From the NCBI GenBank assembly GCA_050181465.1, contig JBFXDD010000006.1:62001-126000 (forward strand): 64,000 nt of DNA, read 5' to 3'. The translations under genes and the position numbers were made by a program. This DNA is from JACRLW01 sp050181465 (GTDB taxonomy: Bacteria; Planctomycetota; UBA1135; UBA2386). Shown here in pieces: positions 1 through 9,298 of the stretch. A model generated the notes under the pieces. That model was not told the DNA's origin. It worked only from the letters and a program-made list of their open reading frames with translations, and ran no database searches. Within the stretch, counting starts at the first letter, position 1, and every line of letters begins with the position of its first letter.

Positions 1-2
1 CG

Positions 3-2198
3 CACGGCGCGATGCCGGGTGAGGAGATCGAGATCAGTCTGTACGGCCGAGAACTCGATGATCTCGTCGCGGTCCTGCCTTTCGCTTCCGGGTTGGAGTT
101 CGCCGCCCCAAGAGCGGAGAGCGCTGAGCGGGCGAAGGTGACGCTCCGCGTCGCTGCGGATTGTCCGCTCGGTCGGCACACGATCATCCTGCACGGCAAG
201 CGCGGTCTCGCGCGGGCGAGGACCTTTCACGTCGGACCGCTGCCGACCGTGCGCGAGTCGCGCGAAACCCACGATGCGCCGAACAAGGCGATGCTGCTCA
301 CGCTCGACGTGAGCGTCGAGGGGACGGTGCGCGAGGGAGAAGTCGACTGGTTCGCGGTCGAACTCGAGGATGGTGCCGAGTGCACGGTGGAGGTCGAGGG
401 TCATCGACTCGCCGACAGCGACTGGGATCCGCGCTTGCAAGTCTTCGGACCCGAAGGGGTGTCGATCGCCGATCTCGACGACTCATCGCTCGGCCGTCTC
501 GATCCGCTGGTCACCTTCGCGGCGGGAGCTGCCGGCCGCTACACGATCGCGCTGTCCGACGTGACCGCCGGCGGCTCGGTCTCGGCGACCTACCGACTTC
601 ACGTCGGCGCCTTTCCGCGGCCGGTCGTGGCGCTCGATTCGGTGGTGGCACCAGGTGCGGCGACGACGATCCGCATGGTCGATGCGCGCGGGCGTGTGAT
701 CGTCGGGGCGATCGAAGCGCAGCCGACTTGCGGGCCGCAAGAGGTTTTCCCGCGCATCGGCGACCGCGTGCCGCCGACGCCGATCCACGTTCTCGTCGAC
801 GGGCGTACCGTGCACCACGAGGATGCCGTCTTGGAGACACCACCGAGCGGCGCCGTCTGCTTCACCGGCGCCATTGCCGCGGCGGGGGAAGTCGATCGCT
901 TCGCGTTGCGCGTCACCAAGGGAGAGCGGGTGGAACTGCGCGTGATCGCCGCCGCAATCGGTTCGCCGCTCGATCCGGTGCTCGAGGTGCGCGATGCGAA
1001 GGGCAAGTTGCAGGTCGAGAACGACGACGGGGACTCCCTCGACTCGCGCATCCGCTTCACGGCGCAGTCCGAGCAGGTGTTGGACTTGGCAGTGCGCGAT
1101 CTGTTGGGCCGCGGCGGTGCGGATCACGTCTATCGAGTCGAGGTCGGTGCGCTCACCGATGCTCCACGCTGTCGTGAGTCGATCGTGGGCCGCCGCGGCG
1201 AGGACGTCGGCGTCGCAGTCCCCGCGGGCAGCCGCGCTGCGACGGTTCTGCTGTTGGAGGACGTCCCGGACGCGACCGGGCGAGTGCTCGCTTTCGATGG
1301 GCTGCCTGAAGGGGTGCGTGCCGAGGTCGCGCCGGTGATCGATGGCCTACCGACCGTGCCGGTGGTGTTCGTCGCCGACGGAGATCGAGCGCCCGCGGTG
1401 ACGAGCGTCGGCGTCGAACTTCTCGGCGCCGAGGGCGCAGCGGGGATACCGCTCGCGCACCGACAGCCGGTGCCGCTGCTCCGCACGCGCAACGACATCG
1501 TGTTGCTGTCGACGGACTTGCCGAGGCTGCCCATCGCGATCACCACGGCGGCACCCTTCAGCGTGTCGGTGACGGCGCCGAAGGTGCCGATTGTCCGTGG
1601 CGGATCGGCGTCGCTCGATGTGAGGATGACCCGCCGCGAGGACTTCCGCGGCACGATCACGGTCGCGCCGCTGTGGACGCCGCCGGGTCTCTCGATCGCC
1701 ACTGCTGTGCTGCGTGCAGGCACCGACGAAGCGAGCCTCGCGATCTCTGCGCGCAGCAACGCGATGCTCGGCAAGTTCCCCCTCGTCTTCATCGCCGTCG
1801 CCGACGACAGCGGCGTGGCGCGCCGCGTGGCTTCGGAGTTCGTTTCCTTCGATGTCGCCGAACCATGGGTTGGCGCCACCCTGGGACGAGCGACGCTCGA
1901 ACAGGGCAAGTCGATCCCGATCACGATCCCGCTGTCGTGGAGCCGCGCGTTCGCGGGCAGTGTGACGGCGGAGTTCGTCCGACTGCCGAAGGGCGTGACG
2001 GTGAACTTCGCAGCGATCGAGCCCGGCGCCGAGCGCCTCTCCGGCCAGATCGTCGCGGCGAGCGATGCGGCGCTCGGTCGTCATCGCAACTTGGTCTTGC
2101 GCCTGCGGCTCTCCGATGCGGCGGGCGAGATCCTGCATCACGTTGGCGGCGGTGAGATCCGCGTGGATGCGCCGCTCGTGAAGACGGAGGATCAGTGA
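3..2198 (+). CDS. PPC-domain secreted/surface protein (5'-partial)
   Basis: The frame is already open at the window edge, and its first residues (GEEIEISLYGRELDD) fit the opening strand seen in planctomycetal pre-peptidase-C proteins, so the true start and signal peptide lie upstream. At least two PPC-like beta-sandwiches are visible, around residues 95-200 and 275-380, each with a DPxLxV strand followed by an acidic DD/DDGD turn. The C-terminal half looks like Ig-like or beta-rich repeats. PPC domains are non-catalytic modules of exported proteins. The gene ends at TGATG, sharing one base with the next ATG, so it is probably translated together with the downstream DUF1549/DUF1553 gene. This pairing is common in planctomycetes. 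Function is unknown. Confidence 0.8.
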   Translation, partial: HGAMPGEEIEISLYGRELDDLVAVLPFASGLEFAAPRAESAERAKVTLRVAADCPLGRHTIILHGKRGLARARTFHVGPLPTVRESRETHDAPNKAMLLTLDVSVEGTVREGEVDWFAVELEDGAECTVEVEGHRLADSDWDPRLQVFGPEGVSIADLDDSSLGRLDPLVTFAAGAAGRYTIALSDVTAGGSVSATYRLHVGAFPRPVVALDSVVAPGAATTIRMVDARGRVIVGAIEAQPTCGPQEVFPRIGDRVPPTPIHVLVDGRTVHHEDAVLETPPSGAVCFTGAIAAAGEVDRFALRVTKGERVELRVIAAAIGSPLDPVLEVRDAKGKLQVENDDGDSLDSRIRFTAQSEQVLDLAVRDLLGRGGADHVYRVEVGALTDAPRCRESIVGRRGEDVGVAVPAGSRAATVLLLEDVPDATGRVLAFDGLPEGVRAEVAPVIDGLPTVPVVFVADGDRAPAVTSVGVELLGAEGAAGIPLAHRQPVPLLRTRNDIVLLSTDLPRLPIAITTAAPFSVSVTAPKVPIVRGGSASLDVRMTRREDFRGTITVAPLWTPPGLSIATAVLRAGTDEASLAISARSNAMLGKFPLVFIAVADDSGVARRVASEFVSFDVAEPWVGATLGRATLEQGKSIPITIPLSWSRAFAGSVTAEFVRLPKGVTVNFAAIEPGAERLSGQIVAASDAALGRHRNLVLRLRLSDAAGEILHHVGGGEIRVDAPLVKTEDQ

Positions 2199-4603
2199 TG
2201 GTGCGGATTGCCGCGTTGCTCCGCCTCCTAGGGCTTCTCTTGCTCGCGGTCTCGGTACCCGCGCAGTCGCTCGCGGTGTATCCCGGCCGTATCACCCTCG
2301 ACTCGCAGCTCGACCGCCATCGCGTCGTCGTGGTGCTGACTTCGGTCGACGAAGCGACCACCGATGTGACGGCGACGGCGACGCTCTGCGTCGAACCCGG
2401 CGGCATCGCGGAGATGCGCGAAGGGCGACTCGTTCCGCTCGCCGACGGCGATGCGCAACTCGTGGTGGAGTATCTCGGACTGCGCACGGTCGCCGCGGTG
2501 TCCGTGCGCGGCTTCGGGACCGCGCCCTTCGTCAGCTTCCGCAATGACGTCGAGCCCGTGCTGATGCTCGCGGGCTGCAACGCGGGATCGTGTCACGGCG
2601 CGGCGGCCGGCAAGAACGGCTTCGCGTTGTCGCTCTTCGGCTTCGACCCGGCCTTCGATCATCGCTCGCTCACCCGCGAGCAGCGTGGCCGTCGCGTCGA
2701 TCTGCTCGAGCCCGAGCACAGCCTCCTGCTCGCCAAGCCGGCCGGCCAAGTCGCGCACAAGGGCGGCAAGAAGCTGCCGCCTGCGGATCCCGGATTCGCA
2801 GTCCTGCGCGAGTGGATCGCGCAGGGTGCGATCGACGACGGCGATCGAGCGCCCGAACTCGCCGACCTGCGCGTCGAGCCGCCGTCGTGCGTTCTGGTCG
2901 GTGAGGGTGCCACGCTGCGCGTGGTGATCTCGGCGCACTACTCGGACGGCTCGGTCCGCGACGTGACGGAGCATGCGCTGGTCAGCAGCAGTGAGTCGGG
3001 CACGCTCACGGTCGACGGCGATCGGCTGGTCGCGGGTGCGCCCGGCGAGTCGGTGGTGCTCGCGCGCTTCGGTCACCTGGCCGCAGTCGCCACCGGCATC
3101 GTGATCGATGCTGCAGCGTCGGCGGCGAGTGACATGCCGGGGCCGGCGAACGAGATCGATGGCTTCGTCTACCGCAAGCTGGTGCGGCGACGACTCACAC
3201 CGAGTGCGACGTGCGACGACGCCGTCTTTCTGCGCAGACTGGCGCTGGATACGCAAGGTCGCCTGCCCACGGTGGCGGAGGTGCGCGAGTTCGCCGCCGA
3301 TCCGACCGACGACAAACGTGCGCGGTGGATCGACCGCATGCTCGAAGGCGACGGCTTCGTCGATCTCCTCGCCGCCGAGTGGGCCGAGTTGCTGAGGATC
3401 GATCCCGACCGCATCGAACCCAAGGGTGCTCACCGCTACACGGCGTGGCTTCGTGAGTCGCTGCGTCGGGGTGTTCCTTTCGATCGGCTCGCCCGCGAGT
3501 TGCTCCTCGCAACCGGCAGCGGCTTCGCAAACCCGCCGGCGAACTACTGGCTCGTGGTCCGCGATCCGAAGGTGATCGCGGAGAACACCGCTCAGGCATT
3601 CCTCGGGATCCGACTGCAGTGTGCGCAGTGTCACAATCATCCCTTCGATCGCTGGCGATCGAGCGACTACTACGGCTTCGCAGCGTTCTTCGGCCAGGTC
3701 GGTCGCAAGCGCGGCAACGATCCGCGCGAGTTGATCGTGTTCGATGCCGGGCGCGGCGAGGTCATCGACGAACGGACCCGCCGCGCGCAGGCGCCGCGAG
3801 TCCTCGGCGGTGACGAAGCGAAGATCGCGAGCGGACGTGATCGTCGCGAAGTGCTCGCGGAGTGGATGACGTCACCCGACAACCCCTTCTTCGCTCGCAA
3901 CTTGGCGAATCGGCTGTGGGCGCGCTTCTTCGGTCGTGGTCTCGTCGAACCGGTCGACGACATGCGCGCGAGCAATCCGCCCACGCATCCGGAGTTGCTC
4001 GACTTCCTCGCGCAGCGCCTGGTCGCGACGAACTACGACCTGCGTGCGCTCGCCCGTCTGATCCTCGCTTCGAACACCTGGCAGGCGGCGGCGCCCGGCG
4101 CGAAGGTCCCGGCCGGAAGTCTCGTCGGGCAGTCGCCGCGTCGATTGCGCGCCGAGGTCCTGCTCGATGCGGTGGGTGCCGTGACCGGCGTGCCGACCAA
4201 GCTTCGCGGTGTGCCGCTCGGCGGCAGCGCGTTCGCGGTGGTCGAGCCGGACGCTCGGAACTCGTTCCTCCGCCTCTTCGGTCGCCCGTTGCGCGAGAGC
4301 GTGTGCGCGTGCGAGCGACGCGAGGAGCCGACCTTGAATCAGGTGTTGCATCTCATTCACGGCGACACGATCGACGAGAAGCTCGCGGCGAAGGACGGTC
4401 GACTGCACCGCCTTCTCGCCGCCGACACCGACAACGCGGCCATCCTCGACGAGTTCTGGCTGGCTGCGTATGCGCGCAGCCCGCGACCGGAAGAGCGCGA
4501 GCGCGTCCTCGCGTTGCTGCGCGATTCGGAAGATCGCGCGGCCGCTTGGGAGGATGCGTTGTGGGCCGTGCTCAACAGCAAGGAGTTCCTGTTTTGGCAT
4601 TGA
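2198..4603 (+). CDS. DUF1549/DUF1553 haem-motif surface protein
   Basis: 801 aa. ATG 2198 is preferred over GTG 2195 because GGAGG (2186-2190) sits 7 nt upstream. The order is: signal peptide (about 1-25), a planctomycete cytochrome-like segment with CNAGSCHG (C127, C132, H133, an unusual CX4CH spacing) and the family motif AGKNGFALSLFGFDP, a bacterial Ig-like domain (about 225-300), DUF1549 (about 315-500) with a second haem-type motif CAQCHNHPFDRW (C475, C478, H479), and DUF1553 to the C-terminus. These proteins are almost restricted to Planctomycetota and related phyla. They are exported and have been suggested to act in redox or polysaccharide-related processes, but no reaction is established. 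It lies between a PPC protein and a cytochrome/WD40 protein, overlapping both. Confidence 0.9.
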   Translation: MVRIAALLRLLGLLLLAVSVPAQSLAVYPGRITLDSQLDRHRVVVVLTSVDEATTDVTATATLCVEPGGIAEMREGRLVPLADGDAQLVVEYLGLRTVAAVSVRGFGTAPFVSFRNDVEPVLMLAGCNAGSCHGAAAGKNGFALSLFGFDPAFDHRSLTREQRGRRVDLLEPEHSLLLAKPAGQVAHKGGKKLPPADPGFAVLREWIAQGAIDDGDRAPELADLRVEPPSCVLVGEGATLRVVISAHYSDGSVRDVTEHALVSSSESGTLTVDGDRLVAGAPGESVVLARFGHLAAVATGIVIDAAASAASDMPGPANEIDGFVYRKLVRRRLTPSATCDDAVFLRRLALDTQGRLPTVAEVREFAADPTDDKRARWIDRMLEGDGFVDLLAAEWAELLRIDPDRIEPKGAHRYTAWLRESLRRGVPFDRLARELLLATGSGFANPPANYWLVVRDPKVIAENTAQAFLGIRLQCAQCHNHPFDRWRSSDYYGFAAFFGQVGRKRGNDPRELIVFDAGRGEVIDERTRRAQAPRVLGGDEAKIASGRDRREVLAEWMTSPDNPFFARNLANRLWARFFGRGLVEPVDDMRASNPPTHPELLDFLAQRLVATNYDLRALARLILASNTWQAAAPGAKVPAGSLVGQSPRRLRAEVLLDAVGAVTGVPTKLRGVPLGGSAFAVVEPDARNSFLRLFGRPLRESVCACERREEPTLNQVLHLIHGDTIDEKLAAKDGRLHRLLAADTDNAAILDEFWLAAYARSPRPEERERVLALLRDSEDRAAAWEDALWAVLNSKEFLFWH

Positions 4604-6618
4604 GATCGATTTCTCGGCCGTCGGCAGCGACTGTGCGGGCGCTGAGCGCATTGGTCGTGATGCTCGTATCGACGTGGTCCGTCGGCGCGCAGGATTCGGT
4701 CGCGGGACAACCGGTCCAACGGCTGGGGGAGTTGCTGGCGGCATTGAAGTCCACGCCCACGGAATCCTGGGCACGATTGGACGCGCAGTTCGTCACGCGC
4801 GCCGAGCAACTGAAGACCGAAGCTGCGGCGAAAACGGCTGCCGCGGCGGCAGCGCGAGCAGCGGCGCTGGAGGCTCGCAAACTCGTCGAGCGGCGTACCG
4901 ATGAGATCGCGCGCCTGCGTGAGTTGCGATCGCAGTTGGCAGCGATCTCGCTGCGGGAGATCGCGCGCGGTGGCGATGCCGCGAGTTTGCATGCGATCCT
5001 CGTCGAGTTGTCGAGCACTCCGGCGGATGCGTGGGAGGTGCGGATCGGCCAACTGGAGAGCGAGTCTCGCGCGGCGGCGGAGCGAGCGAAGACGCACGAT
5101 CAGGCCGCGGACTCGGCGGATGCCGTCCAGAAGAAGTTGCTCGCCTCGGTGACTGATCTCGAGGCGGAGCGCAAACGCGTAGCGGCACTGCATAAACTCC
5201 TCGAGTCGATGCCGGCTTCTACAGCGGCGGCCTCCGGTGTTCCCGCAACGTCGCCGGCGGCGCCGCCGGGTGCCTCACCGTCGGCATCGCCGCCCGCGGC
5301 GATGCCGGCCGCCGTCGAGGCCGCGGCGCCCGCGGAGCGTCTCGTCACCTATGACGATGACGTGCGATCGATCTTCGAGGACAACTGTACGTCGTGTCAC
5401 GATCGCGGCGATCCCTCGGGAGGACTCGACCTCACCTCGCACGTCGCCGCTCTCGACGGCGGCGGGTCCGGGCGAACCATTCGACCCGGCGACCCCGACG
5501 GCAGTCGCCTGTTCCTGTTGGTCTCGCATCGCGAGAAGCCGACGATGCCGCCCGATGAGCCGCGTATCGACGCTCCGTTGATCGAGACCATTCGGATGTG
5601 GATCGAGCAGGGCGCGCCGAAGGATCGCGCGCAGGCCGAGCGCATGGCCAAGGAGCGGAGCGCGGCACGCGCGACTGCGGCGAGCGCCGCGGCGAAGCCC
5701 GTGCTCGAGATACGCGACTGTGAGCCGCCCGCATCGGCGCTCGCGCCGGTTCGCACCGGCGTGCGCGGTGCGCCGATCCGCTCGCTGGCGATTGCGCCGC
5801 GGGCGCGATTCCTCGCCGTCGCCGGACCCTCGCAGGTGCAGCTTCTCGGTCTCGACGACCTCCGGCCGCGCGGCGCGCTCGAACTCGACTTCCCGCAAGT
5901 CGAGCGCGTGCGCATCTCCGCCGATGGTTCGGCGCTGGTCGCGGCGGGTGGGCAACCTGGGCGTTCCGGCTCGGCGGTCGTCTTCGATCTGGCGACCGGC
6001 AAAGAGCGCGGTCGATTCGGGCAACAGCGCGACACGATCCTCGCCGCCGACCTGTCGCCCGATGCGAAGCTGGTCGCGGTCGGCGGAACCCAGAAGCGAA
6101 CTGCGGTCTATCGAGTCGACGATGCTTCGCCGGTCTATGAACTGCGCACGGACGACTGGACCAGTGCGATCGCGTTCTCGGCGGATGGGCGACTGTGCGC
6201 CGTCGCGGACCGGAAGGGCAATGTCCTGGTCGTCGAAGCGGCGACTGGGCGCGAGGAACACGCCTTGCCGCCGGTGAACGGCGGCGTGGATGCGTTGGCA
6301 TTCTCGCCCGACTCCAAAGCTCTCGCGGTCGGTGGTGGCGATCGGACGGTGCGGCTCTTCCGCATGAAAGATGGTCAGCAGTCGGCCGCACTCACCGCGC
6401 ATGTCGATCGGGTGACAGCCCTCGCCTTCTCGGGCTCCGGCGTGCTGTCGAGCGCCGACGCGACGGGCATGGTTCTGCGATGGGCCGACGGCGGTCGCAA
6501 GCGGACCGAACTTGGCAGGCTGGGTGAGTGGGTCTACGACCTGGCTCTGGACTCCGACTTCCGCGTGTGCACCGTGGACTGGGCCGGGCGTGTGCAGGCT
6601 CTCGGCGTGGTGCCGTGA
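4594..6618 (+). CDS. Coiled-coil / cytochrome c / WD40 exported protein
   Basis: 674 aa. TTG 4594 is chosen because AAGGAG (4580-4585) lies 8 nt upstream and it overlaps the previous gene by 10 nt; no in-frame ATG precedes the signal peptide, which ends near SVGAQ. Residues about 45-210 are Ala/Glu/Arg-rich and look like a long coiled coil. A Pro/Ala linker follows, then a planctomycete-type cytochrome c domain with CTSCH (C265, C268, H269) and the downstream MPPDEP segment that may carry the axial Met. From about residue 385 to the end there are WD40-like repeats. The position after the DUF1549/1553 gene suggests a shared export-side complex. The catalytic role is unknown. Confidence 0.85.
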   Translation: MALRSISRPSAATVRALSALVVMLVSTWSVGAQDSVAGQPVQRLGELLAALKSTPTESWARLDAQFVTRAEQLKTEAAAKTAAAAAARAAALEARKLVERRTDEIARLRELRSQLAAISLREIARGGDAASLHAILVELSSTPADAWEVRIGQLESESRAAAERAKTHDQAADSADAVQKKLLASVTDLEAERKRVAALHKLLESMPASTAAASGVPATSPAAPPGASPSASPPAAMPAAVEAAAPAERLVTYDDDVRSIFEDNCTSCHDRGDPSGGLDLTSHVAALDGGGSGRTIRPGDPDGSRLFLLVSHREKPTMPPDEPRIDAPLIETIRMWIEQGAPKDRAQAERMAKERSAARATAASAAAKPVLEIRDCEPPASALAPVRTGVRGAPIRSLAIAPRARFLAVAGPSQVQLLGLDDLRPRGALELDFPQVERVRISADGSALVAAGGQPGRSGSAVVFDLATGKERGRFGQQRDTILAADLSPDAKLVAVGGTQKRTAVYRVDDASPVYELRTDDWTSAIAFSADGRLCAVADRKGNVLVVEAATGREEHALPPVNGGVDALAFSPDSKALAVGGGDRTVRLFRMKDGQQSAALTAHVDRVTALAFSGSGVLSSADATGMVLRWADGGRKRTELGRLGEWVYDLALDSDFRVCTVDWAGRVQALGVVP

Positions 6619-6683
6619 GTCGGCTCATTTCGGACCAACGGTGTTACACTCCGGCGAGTCCGGGATAACCCTGAGGCTTGCCG

Positions 6684-8078
6684 ATGCCCTCGTCGCTCTG
6701 CCATTTCATCACCGCGTTCGTCATCCCCGCTGCGCTCGTCGCGCAGTCGGAGTGGCTCGCGGTCGCGCAGGGCGGTACTCGCCCGATGCCGCGGTCCGAA
6801 CACGTATTCGTCGGTGACACGGTGCGCGGCCATTGCGTGATGTTCGGCGGTCGCGGCGCGACCGGCGCGGTCCTCGGCGACACCTGGATCTGGACGGGGT
6901 CGGCGTGGCGGCAGGTCGTGACCTCACCGGCACCGGTCGCGCGGCGCGGCGCTACGGCGACCTTCGATGCGGCGCGCGGTGCGGTGGTGGTGTTCGGCGG
7001 TGAAGATGCCGGCGGTGCTCTGCTCGACGACCTTTGGTCGTTCGACGGCGCGGCATGGACGCGACTGGCCCAAGGGAGCGGTCCTCGACCCTCGGCAAGG
7101 ATCGGCGCCGCGCTCGCCAGCGGCACGACGGATGGTCGTCTCCTCCTCTTCGGCGGTTTCGACTCTGCCACCGGTCGTCTCGCCGACACCTGGACGTGGG
7201 ACGGCGGACAATGGCTGCGCCGGTCGCCGCTGCGGAGCCCCAGCGCGCGGTTCGGTCACGAGATGGCCGGCGATCCGTCGCGCGGGCGAGTCGTCTTGTA
7301 CGGCGGGCTCCCCAACGGACTGCCCGATGCCGATACCTGGGAATGGGACGGCAGCGAGTGGTGGCGACGGTCCGCGGCGTCCTTTCCCGGCCTCCGCAAC
7401 GGGCATGCGATGGCCTTCGATTCAGCGCGCGCGCGGGTGGTTCTGCACGGCGGCAGCAGTGGCCAGGCTTTCGCACTCGCGGATACTTTCGAGTGGGACG
7501 GTTCGACCTGGGCCTCGCCCGACAACGGTGATCCGCCCCCTGCGGTGGTCCACGGTGCGATCGCATTCTGCGGCAGTCTCGACCGGCTCGTGCGATTCGG
7601 CGGCCACGGCAGCATCGGGCCGGTCGATCTCGCCTTCAGTCACGGCGCGCGCGCGCCGGCGCGGGCCGAAGCCTTCGGCGGCGGTTGCGCCGGCAGTGCC
7701 GGTGTCCCACGGTTGACGGCGAAGACCTACGAGCGTCCCTGGCTCGGGGACCGCTTCACGCAGGTGCTCGATCGCGTGCCGACCTCCGCGCCGACGGTGT
7801 TCCAGATCGGCTTCTCGCGCACGAGTTGGGCCGGGTCCGCCTTGCCGCTGTCGCTGGACTTCGTCGGCTTGACCGGCTGTCGCTTGCTCGTCTCCATCGA
7901 TGCGATGGGGATCGTCTTCGCCCAGGGCGGCGTCGCGCGCCTGACGATGGTGGTACCAACCGAACCGACGCTCGTCGGCGCGCGACTGTATGGTCAGGCG
8001 CTCGTGGTCGATCCCGCTGCGAACCTCGCGGGGGTCACCATCAGCAACGGCCTCGACCTTCAGCTCGGCAAACGATGA
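6684..8078 (+). CDS. Secreted kelch-repeat protein
   Basis: 464 aa with a signal peptide (cleavage near ALVAQ). Five or more kelch/galactose-oxidase-like repeats run from about residue 50 to 320, each with a YGG/FGG strand followed by a DTWxWDG turn (for example MFGGRG, FGGFDS, LYGGLP). They predict a beta-propeller. The last ~130 residues start at GGGCAGSAGVPRL and form a separate beta-rich module that recurs at the C-terminus of other secreted proteins here, such as 58473-60572. ATG 6684 is preferred to TTG 6678. It overlaps the next lipoprotein gene by ATGA. The ligand or substrate is unknown, and the galactose oxidase copper ligands were not recognised. Confidence 0.8.
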   Translation: MPSSLCHFITAFVIPAALVAQSEWLAVAQGGTRPMPRSEHVFVGDTVRGHCVMFGGRGATGAVLGDTWIWTGSAWRQVVTSPAPVARRGATATFDAARGAVVVFGGEDAGGALLDDLWSFDGAAWTRLAQGSGPRPSARIGAALASGTTDGRLLLFGGFDSATGRLADTWTWDGGQWLRRSPLRSPSARFGHEMAGDPSRGRVVLYGGLPNGLPDADTWEWDGSEWWRRSAASFPGLRNGHAMAFDSARARVVLHGGSSGQAFALADTFEWDGSTWASPDNGDPPPAVVHGAIAFCGSLDRLVRFGGHGSIGPVDLAFSHGARAPARAEAFGGGCAGSAGVPRLTAKTYERPWLGDRFTQVLDRVPTSAPTVFQIGFSRTSWAGSALPLSLDFVGLTGCRLLVSIDAMGIVFAQGGVARLTMVVPTEPTLVGARLYGQALVVDPAANLAGVTISNGLDLQLGKR

Positions 8079-8653
8079 GACCTCTGAATGCGGCGTGCTT
8101 GGTCGCGCTGTCCTCCCTGACTCTCGCCGCGTGCGGCAACCTCGAAGGCAGGCCCTCGTGGATCGAGTCGCGTGTGAATGACCTCGCCGACGCGGTCCCC
8201 TTCAGTCTCGCCGGCGGGCCGGGAGTGATCGCTGCCGTGCGAGCGCCGTTTCTCGGCACCGGGGTTGGGTTCACTCGCGGGGTCGGTCGATTCGGTTGGC
8301 CGGGGCTCGCGAGCAGTCGCAGTCGGGCCGGCGACTGGTACGAGTCGGAAACCGGCGGACTCATCGGCTACGCCCGCGAGTCGAGCGCGGAAGGTCGCGA
8401 CGTCGTCTACATTCCGCTCGGCCCCTTTGTCAGCGGGCCGTCGACGGCGCACAGCACCTTCGACTGGGTGGCGGCGCTCGACGTCGAAGCGACGGTCCAT
8501 CTCGGGCTCGTCGGCGCGCGCCTCGGGGTCAGCCCGGTGCAGGTCCTCGACTTCGTGCTCGGGTTCGTCGGGATCGACCTCGTCGGCGACGACGACATCG
8601 CGCGCGATCCCCGCACCGCGTTTCGTCGCGTGGAAGAGCCGGCAAAGACCTGA
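8075..8653 (+). CDS. Putative lipoprotein, conserved hypothetical
   Basis: 192 aa. The N-terminus has a basic start, a hydrophobic stretch and a lipobox ending LTLAAC, so it is predicted to be lipidated and membrane-anchored. The mature part is Gly-rich and lacks a recognisable catalytic motif; the LAGGPGVIAAVRAPFLGTG region suggests a compact exported domain. The start ATG overlaps the stop of the kelch gene by 4 nt (ATGA), which favours translational coupling. I do not recognise a family. Confidence 0.7.
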   Translation: MRPLNAACLVALSSLTLAACGNLEGRPSWIESRVNDLADAVPFSLAGGPGVIAAVRAPFLGTGVGFTRGVGRFGWPGLASSRSRAGDWYESETGGLIGYARESSAEGRDVVYIPLGPFVSGPSTAHSTFDWVAALDVEATVHLGLVGARLGVSPVQVLDFVLGFVGIDLVGDDDIARDPRTAFRRVEEPAKT

Positions 8654-8682
8654 TTCTACGCGGGCGTGCGCGGGCGCCTGCT

Positions 8683-9114
8683 TCAGCAGCGACGCGGCAG
8701 TTCGGCGCGCACCGCGAGGTCGTGCGCGAAGAGCAAGCTCTCCGGTTCGCCGCGGAGCTCGATGTCCAGCAGGTTCGTCATCGCGCAATCCGTGAACTCG
8801 CAGCTCGCGCGACGCAGTGGCCAGGGGCGATGTTCGACGCGACCGCGCCGGAGCACGCCGCGTCGATCCTGCGCGTAGAGGCAGTAGCGCTCGACGAGGA
8901 ACTCCTCGAGTGAACCGGGGGCTGCCGCGAAGGTCTCGCCGATGGAGCGGTAGCGTGCGCGCAACTCCGCTCTCGGGGCACCGCGGTGCGTGCGTTCACT
9001 CGAGTATTCGATGGTGTCGCCGTCGGCGCGGCAGCTCATCCGCGCATCGAAGTAGGGGAGTGCGAAGAGTGCGCGGGCCGTGCGCACGGCGATTGGCTGT
9101 GCGGCATCGAGGCT
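8683..9114 (-). pseudogene. DUF2071 gene remnant, N-terminal half missing
   Basis: On the minus strand the residues encoded between 9114 and 8683 match the C-terminal half of DUF2071 (YqjF-like) proteins: LPYFDARM, then a Tyr-Ser-Ser-Glu-Arg strand, PGSLEEFLVERYCLYAQD and VEHRPWPL. DUF2071 proteins are usually about 230-250 aa; only about 143 residues remain. The conserved part stops at the edge of the palindromic repeat at 9115-9298, and the continued frame inside the repeat encodes only repeat sequence. No N-terminal DUF2071 sequence is visible on the far side of the repeat, so this is not a simple insertion. The remnant may be non-functional or may have acquired a start inside the repeat. 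Confidence 0.7.
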
Positions 9115-9298
9115 CTCGCCCGGATGATTCGTGAACGTCTGCTGCGATGGCCGCAAGTCGCGCCCGGCGGCGTCGCTACGTCGGCTCCTCCCTGGCAGCG
9201 TAGCTACAGCTACGCTTCGGTCGTCGACCGACGCAGCTCCTTCCTGGACATCGACCTGCGGCGATCTCGCGACGACGTTCACGAATCATCCGGGCTAG
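9115..9298 (+). repeat. 184-bp palindromic interspersed repeat, copy A
   Basis: The ends are inverted: GGATGATTCGTGAACGTC at 9121-9138 matches the reverse complement of the right end (9275-9292), flanked by CTCGCCC and GGGCTAG. The centre holds CGTAGCTACAGCTACG (9199-9214) and CGGTCGTCGACCG (9218-9230), both self-complementary. The same sequence recurs at 15811, 22805, 24711, 37049 and 63902. This copy abuts the DUF2071 remnant. Confidence 0.93.

Noticed and set aside
2228..3640. Long open frame on the strand opposite the DUF1549/1553 gene, and similar antisense frames at 5275-6402, 37806-39677 and 39526-40947
   Set aside because: They are mirror frames of well-supported genes in high-GC DNA, with Arg/His-rich composition and no domain; they are codon-bias shadows.
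3862..4593. Extension of the cytochrome/WD40 frame upstream to 3862
   Set aside because: The extension overlaps the DUF1553 coding region, is Arg-rich, and the signal peptide begins after TTG 4594.
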